Assembly (NCBI GenBank): GCA_907165065.1
Contig: OU015532.1
Span: 42,014,839-42,078,838 of the forward strand
DNA: 64,000 nucleotides
Direction: 5' to 3'
Origin: Caprimulgus europaeus
Taxonomy: Eukaryota; Chordata; Aves; Caprimulgiformes; Caprimulgidae
Shown here: positions 58,701-64,000 of the stretch, piece by piece
Position numbering within the stretch: position 1 is the first letter of the stretch
Layout: each line of letters starts with the position of its first letter
Made by a program: the position numbers and the translations under genes
Notes under the pieces: generated by a model
Told to the model about the DNA's origin: nothing
Seen by the model: the letters and a program-made list of their open reading frames with translations, nothing else
Databases searched by the model: none

Positions 58701-61700
58701 TCTACACATAAATTGACTAGGATAGTTTACTCAGGAAAGATACTTGACTAAATGTATCTCAAAAATAGAAAAATAAGTAAATTTTTATTATTGTTGCCAT
58801 GCAGGCAAGTTGAAAAAAGTAAAGAAAAAGAGGAGACGGGATGAAGAACTCTCTTCAGAGGAGTCACCACGACGTCACCATCACCAGACCAAAGTTTTTG
58901 CCAAGTTTTCTCATGATACACCACCACCTGGGTCCAAGAAAAAGCATTTTACTATTGAGCAACTTAATGCACGTCGGCGGAAAGTGTGGCTTAGCATTGT
59001 TAAAAAGGAGTTGCCAAAGGTGAGCTTGACTAGTGGCACTAGATGATGGCAAGAAAGTGAAATAGAAAATTAACTTAGTGGGGGATTGACACTTGGAAAA
59101 GCAGACTGAAGTAAGACCTTCAGTAAGACCTAGTGGTCATTAATGACCAAACTGATATTCTATAATCCATAAGCAAAGTGTAGTTCTAATTTCTTATCAC
59201 CAGTGATATCTAAGTGGATCATGCAGTGCTTTGCCACTGCTTTAACTTGGCTGCCCAACACTTTTCTATGAATAGGACAGCAAACTCTAGTAGGTACTCC
59301 TACTAATCTACAGGATAGCAATGTAGAGCAAACCAATATCTAGGTTTTACATAAAGTTCAGGAAAGGAGTGATTCAATCATTGTAGCATGTGTGTTTTTT
59401 TGAAACTTACTTCAAAAACAGCCTGGGGAAAAATATTGGTGTCATTTAGAGGACAAGCTTCAGGCTCAATTGAAATAGAAAGCTGGGTGCACTATCACTA
59501 ATGCTCTGAGATGTGATCAGAGTGGACCTTACAACCTGCTTTTTGGAGTTCACAGTCAACAGTCTTTGGATTCTAGGAAGTTGAATATGAGTGATGGCTA
59601 TAGCATTCTTCCTGAATTTATAAGCCAGGCAAAGGATATGTGCGGTGTGATAGACCTTATTTTTTCAAAAGACTGATTTTGATCATGTGAAGAACATAAG
59701 ATCTACATTAATTCTTAACATCTTTGGGAAACAGTGGAAATTTTTGTTATTTACTTCAGTGATAACAGTGGAATAAGAGAACCTTGCTTTGCAATAGTTA
59801 AAGAAATGATCCTGAAAAAGGAGGTGTTTTACGTGCTCCCTTCAGGAGCTGGAATACATTTATGTATGCCTTCAATAATTAAAGATGAAAAACTGTTTCA
59901 GTTAAAATAAAAAATACTTGCAGTACCTGTACCAAATTATACAGTAGTGTGCATGGCTTAGGTTGGCACATATATCTGCTGAAGCCTGGATAGTGTTCTT
60001 ATAAAATACTGTGAAGCCATTGCCCTTTAACTCATTTCAAGATGGTTCTATTCTATAAGAATAATGCCTATTCTTTTATAGGCATACAAGCAAAAAGCTT
60101 CAGCCCGCAACCTTTTCTTAACAAACAGCAAAAAGGTAAGTGTTGTTTGGCTTTATATTAATCACAGATGAATATATTTAATTATTTATATTGTTACTTG
60201 TAGTGATGTAATAAGCAAACTGTGACCTCTTTGTTTCTTTTGTTTCTTATAATACTGACTGTACTAGCAGGACAGTATAGGAGAAAGCACTGTATAGAAG
60301 TAATTTGTCCTTTAGTATAAGGCTTTTTATTTTTTAGATATGTGATTTTGGCATGTTTCATAAACAACAGATGAAACAAGCAACATGAATTTATTGCATG
60401 AGATCATTTTGGCTTTCATAGGACTTAGTTTGTGCATTTTATGTTTATTGATCTTTAACACAGTAAATTAATTACTTCAGTACACTTTGGCTTTTGAACT
60501 GCCCATCTATCCACTAGCTAGAATTTGCTGGTTTAAGCATTCATATTTAAATTCAAGAGGCACTTAGAATATTAAATGGGTTAATTTACATATATATAGG
60601 AGCTGAAATTAAAAAAAGAACAATTTTCTGCTTAAGTGATTGCAAAAGGAATTTATTTCCTCATCAGAGTCTTCTCTGAGAAGTGTCATTGTTTCTACCT
60701 AGAAGACTTTAGGAACACTTGATAATGGCTTTCTGAGCATTTTGCAAGGGTTACGCTCAAGTGTCTGATTCATTTATGTGCCTAACGAAAAGGTAATCAA
60801 GTATATGGCTGAGAATCATCAGAGACAAGGTGATACAGGAAATCTGCCATTCTGTATATACATTATCAAGGAAGAGAGCATTTTCTGTGTAAGGGCTGCA
60901 CAAAACAGGACCTGCATGTATATAAGAAACTTTGCTGCAGGTAGCTTCTCTTCTGTGGTCCTCCTTAGCTACCAGAGAATGGATTTCTTTGGGATGTCTG
61001 GGCAAATAGCCTATAATCATTGTATTTATAAGTATCAAATTGCATTTTAGCAAGTGAATGATGCAGGAACCTTAGAGGTTTTGGAATTCCCCTTTTTTTT
61101 CTCTGTTTCTGTTTTGTTTGATCATTTGAAATCTATATGTTAGAATTGTTGATGTGCAAGTTATAGTGGAGGAAAGAAACTCCGTCTTATAAACATCAAA
61201 CCCAGCAATTTTGACTAACAATGGCATTAATTTATACTAGAAGGAAAAATTACATTGGATTATGCTTCTTCATGAGATGGTAGGAAAACTGTAGGATATT
61301 GCCCCAGTTTGCAGTGTATTAACATGTGAACGGGATTGTATTCCACCAATACTACTATTGTAGCTGCCTTATTAAAACAGTGAGAAAGCGTGAGTACCAT
61401 GGAAGAGTGTCCAGAATACACAGATCAGAGATGCAGGCAGACATTGAATTCTACTCACTTCTGAAGGATCAGGCTTGATCGTAATTAAATTTGATGTTGT
61501 TTATTGCCGACTTCCTTTAAAATCTGCCCATTTTACCAGTGTTACCAAAACTTTATTTCTCTCTAGCTGGCCCATCAGTGCATGAGGGAGGTACGTCGAG
61601 CTGCTATCCAGGCCCAGAAAAACTGTAAGGAAACTCTGCCACGAGCACGTCGTCTTACCAAGGAGATGCTTCTCTACTGGAAAAAGTATGAAAAGGTGGA

Positions 61701-64000
61701 AAAAGAACATCGCAAACGAGCTGAGAAAGAGGCTCTGGAGCAACGGAAGTTGGATGAGGAGATGAGAGAGGTACAGTAAAACCACAGATTGGTGATAATT
61801 AATCTGTTGAGGAGACACAGAAGTGACTAGATAATTTAAATGTCTAAAGCCAGGCCATGAAATTCAGTTATTTGCTCTGTTTCAGTGGTATTTATATCTA
61901 CTGCTATCTTAAAATTCTTTACATAATTCTTCTAATGTTAGTTAGAGCTGATAAAAAAGCCTTCAAACTGCATAAATTCTTTACAAGGGAATGAAATGGA
62001 GGAAAGGATTAGACAAGCAAAGTGTCTTACAGACATACATAACTCGGTGTTAGTAAGGACAAGGCTTTTGTGATGGGTTGTACAACATTCTGGGTCCAGA
62101 AGACAAAACACCTTTTCATTCACATTGAATTGTCTTTTTTTTTTTACCCCTCTTTTTTGCCCCCTCTTTTTTGCCCCCTCTTTTTTGCCCCCTGCTGTAA
62201 ACTGATATCATAATTTATATATAGGGCACAATTTTTTTCTATTGGTGCTTTTTTTTTCCTCTGTTGATCAAGTGACAGCTTCAGGGACTCCCTTACAGAG
62301 TAATAGACAGGTTGAATTTAAGAAAAAGCTTTCATGCCAAAGCTTTAGTGGATTTATGGTTGTTACCTTACATGTGTGGTGATAAACTAAGGTTGACTCT
62401 TTAGAGCACCTTGTGTTTAGTTTTATGCTCAAATTATGTTTTTGTTTATTGTGTTTCTCTCATTCTTACAAGTTCATAAGCAATTTTTGAGGGTTTCAGG
62501 TGACTTAGATTAATAGCCAACTTCTAACTATAGCATTTTTTAACCAGAACCTAAGAATTAATAGAGTTTTTGCAACGTCTTGCTGAACCCCAAACCGTGA
62601 TATCATCTGAACTGTACTACTTAGTGATGCATTTCATGTATTCAACCATAATTCTCTTTACTAGTAAATAAGAGAATGTTGATCTTAGGTTATCGTGAGA
62701 GGTTTTCTTTAGCTGTTCATTTCTTTTACTGTAGACCACTAAAATCCTGTTTATTTTAATTAAATCTTTTAATTTTTCAGGGGAAACAAAACTTTTAAAG
62801 TTTCTTGTATTAGATTATGGTGCTCTTTGCCATGATTACTGAATTTAAAAGAACTTTTCATTTACAACAATTTTATATTTTAATATAGGGGTTTATGGTG
62901 GTGGTCAGTGTTCTTGTATACAACTATATAAGTTGTTTATATATAAGAATATATATGAGTATTGAAGCATTTTTATATCACAGTGATGTGTGTACTATAA
63001 TCTAGATAGATTAGTGGTTGATATATTATTAGATTTAAAATTTTGTCTTTAATTATATTTTAAACATTTAGCCTTTGTCCTGTTTGTTTTTTTTCCCTCC
63101 ATCTGTTTTTTGTAAATGCTTTTCCCTTAGGCTAAGAGGCAGCAGCGAAAACTTAACTTCCTGATCACACAAACCGAATTATATGCCCATTTTATGAGCC
63201 GTAAACGAGACATTGGACATGATGGAATACAGGAGGAAATCCTACGCAAACTGGAAGACAGCTCTACCCAAAGGCAGATTGATATTGGTGGAGGAGTAGT
63301 GGTCAACATCACCCAAGAAGATTATGGTAAGTGATTTATCTACAATCCTTCTGTGCACCATTTTGAAATTTACTGTACTCTGCATGTTATTGTGCAAACT
63401 TACTATTTCAAGCAAAAAATCTTTCTGTGTAAGAAGCACTGCATAATGACTGAAATTTACCTGTGTGTTAATTTTGATGGTTACTGCTGCAGAACTCTAA
63501 CATGGAGATGTTGTTTTCAGATAGTAACTATTACAAGGCTCAAGCTCTGAAGAATGCTGAGGATGCTTACCAGATTCATCAGGCCCGGGTATGTATTTTT
63601 TGGATCCATGAAGTAGAAAAGAAAGCAGAGTAATTAGCAAAGGCCACAAAACCAGGGTCTTTCGTAGCAGCCAAGACAAGCAGGTTTGTTAAATCCTGGC
63701 TGCCAGATCGGAATTTAATTGCATTGCTACTTTCTGTGCTAAACAGATAGAAAAACAGAATATAAAGATTTGGGCTATAGGAGCACGCTGGTTTTCTTTT
63801 TGTTTCTGTCAGATATTCTGTGTCTTAATGTGAAGTGTACAAAACCTTTTGCTGTACAGTTTCTTAATAAATTAATGTGTTCATCATCTTATGCATGCTT
63901 TCCTTTTCCTGTTTAGACCAGATCCTTTGATGAAGATGCAAAGGAGAGTCGGGCAGCCGCTTTGCGGGCTGCTAACAAGTCTGGTACCGGCTTTGGAGAG
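52618..64000 (+). CDS. INO80: INO80 catalytic subunit, N-terminal 494 codons (partial at right edge)
   Basis: Exons 52618-52760, 53667-53833, 53924-53991, 55448-55609, 57405-57525, 58805-59019, 60082-60135, 61567-61770, 63131-63326, 63521-63588 and 63917-64000 join in frame to 1482 nt. The protein begins MASELGARED and is near identical to human INO80 throughout. Residues 49-180 are acidic and serine-rich. Residues 210-246 are Lys/Arg-rich (nuclear-localisation-like). Residues about 275-400 form the DBINO/HSA-type helical domain (LNARRRKVWLSIVKKELPK to LNFLITQTELYAHFM), which binds the actin-ARP4-ARP8 module and extranucleosomal DNA. The Snf2 ATPase lobes, from about residue 520 in human, lie beyond the window. 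INO80 slides and edits nucleosomes in transcription, replication and repair. Confidence 0.97.
53667..53833 (+). CDS. INO80: INO80 coding exon 3
   Basis: A 167-nt exon, residues 48-104 (SDESEDGLDDNPLLPQSG to NGVLQP), acidic N-terminal region. It has one residue fewer than human at DDSNPLL (here DDNPLL). Acceptor TTTTGTAG, donor GTAGGA. Confidence 0.96.
53924..53991 (+). CDS. INO80: INO80 coding exon 4
   Basis: A 68-nt exon, residues 104-126 (EPKSEKGSLYNFSKLKK to RKWLK), following an intron of only 90 bp. Donor GTAAGA. Confidence 0.96.
55448..55609 (+). CDS. INO80: INO80 coding exon 5
   Basis: A phase-0 exon, residues 127-180: an acidic Ser/Asp/Glu run (SILLSDDSSDTDSPSDEDGE, then EEEE), then REELHNMLRLHKYKKLHQ. 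The acidic run differs in sequence from human but keeps its character. Confidence 0.96.
57405..57525 (+). CDS. INO80: INO80 coding exon 6
   Basis: A 121-nt exon, residues 181-220 (LQQYQYYSAGLLSTHDPYY to EEKKLK) plus one base of Gly221. Acceptor CCCTTCAG, donor GTAAAG. Confidence 0.96.
58805..59019 (+). CDS. INO80: INO80 coding exon 7
   Basis: A 215-nt exon, residues 221-292: the basic stretch KLKKVKKKRRRDEEL, RRHHHQTKVFAKFSHD, and the start of the DBINO domain (IEQLNARRRKVWLSIVKKE). Donor GTGAGC. Confidence 0.96.
60082..60135 (+). CDS. INO80: INO80 coding exon 8
   Basis: A 54-nt phase-0 exon, residues 293-310 (AYKQKASARNLFLTNSKK), inside DBINO. The first residues differ from human ANKQKASARN by one. 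Donor GTAAGT. Confidence 0.95.
61567..61770 (+). CDS. INO80: INO80 coding exon 9
   Basis: A 204-nt phase-0 exon, residues 311-378 (LAHQCMREVRRAAIQAQKN to KLDEEMRE), the long charged helix of the DBINO domain. Donor GTACAG. Confidence 0.96.
62147..62193. repeat. 14-bp pyrimidine tandem repeat, 3 copies
   Basis: CCCCCTCTTTTTTG repeated three times (the first copy one base shorter) plus a partial fourth, preceded by a T11 run. Confidence 0.9.
63131..63326 (+). CDS. INO80: INO80 coding exon 10
   Basis: A 196-nt exon, residues 379-443 plus one base of Asp444 (AKRQQRKLNFLITQTELYAH to GGGVVVNITQEDY), the end of DBINO. Acceptor TTTCCCTTAG, donor GTAAGT. Confidence 0.96.
63521..63588 (+). CDS. INO80: INO80 coding exon 11
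   Basis: A 68-nt exon, residues 444-466 (DSNYYKAQALKNAEDAY to HQAR). It matches human DSNHFKAQALKNAENAYHIHQAR with a few changes. Donor GTATGT. Confidence 0.95.
63917..64000 (+). CDS. INO80: INO80 coding exon 12 (cut by window edge)
   Basis: Phase-0, residues 467-494 (TRSFDEDAKESRAAALRAAN to SGTGFGE). The frame is open at the last base, so the exon continues to the right. Confidence 0.95.

Larger units (their letters stand above)
52761..61566 (+). other. INO80: INO80 introns 2 to 8
   Basis: Introns 52761-53666, 53834-53923, 53992-55447, 55610-57404, 57526-58804, 59020-60081 and 60136-61566. The sequence is AT-rich and unique, without recognisable interspersed repeats, RNA genes or extra exons. 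Confidence 0.8.
61771..63916 (+). other. INO80: INO80 introns 9 to 11
   Basis: Introns 61771-63130, 63327-63520 and 63589-63916. Intron 9 carries a short pyrimidine tandem repeat (62147-62193); the rest is AT-rich and featureless. Confidence 0.8.

Noticed and set aside
1-64000. CRISPR arrays, bacterial operons, riboswitches, tRNA or rRNA genes, intact viral elements
   Set aside because: Searched by eye and none seen. Intron-exon structure and CR1 repeats show vertebrate nuclear DNA. Short structured RNAs in introns cannot be excluded without a covariance-model search.

Overview
This is a stretch of vertebrate, almost certainly avian, nuclear genome carrying three host genes in conserved order: CHP1 (minus strand, complete coding sequence), EXD1 (plus strand, complete coding sequence) and INO80 (plus strand, 5' end and first 494 codons, running off the right edge). 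The bird assignment rests on interspersed repeats that are recognisably CR1 LINEs (3' tails of the ATTCTATGATTCTGTG type), compact introns, and proteins near identical to mammalian CHP1 and INO80. The CHP1-EXD1-INO80 order and orientations match human 15q15.1 from general knowledge. I cannot name the species.

Layout: 208-2069 CHP1 3'UTR; 2070-21034 seven CHP1 coding exons read leftward; 20.4-22.0 kb CpG island with the head-to-head CHP1/EXD1 promoter; 21675-40614 eleven EXD1 coding exons; 40.6-43.4 kb EXD1 3' region and spacer, with a small AT-rich minisatellite; 43.4-45.4 kb CpG island holding the INO80 promoter and presumed non-coding exon 1; 45.4-52.6 kb INO80 intron 1; 52618-64000 eleven INO80 coding exons, the last cut by the window edge. 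All exon junctions were read by hand. Every intron starts GT and ends AG, and the phases join without a break: 195 aa for CHP1, 424 aa for EXD1, 494 aa so far for INO80.

Functions: CHP1 is a myristoylated EF-hand partner of Na+/H+ exchangers. EXD1 is a piRNA-pathway factor with an Lsm-like N-terminus and a DEDD exonuclease fold that appears inactive (motif I reads AGE instead of DxE). INO80 is the catalytic subunit of the INO80 chromatin remodeller; the part present covers the N-terminal region and the DBINO/Arp-module domain, not the ATPase. The three share synteny, not an evident pathway.

Six CR1 pieces, a few homopolymer or short tandem repeats, and otherwise unremarkable intronic DNA make up the rest. 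I found no viral gene, CRISPR array, tRNA or rRNA gene, and nothing I would honestly call a new system. The most useful observations are the promoter motifs (NRF1 palindrome and MYB-type site between CHP1 and EXD1; YY1 motif in the INO80 island), the short EXD1 C-terminus and lost catalytic acid, an upstream ORF overlapping the INO80 start, and CR1 insertions close to or inverted within EXD1.
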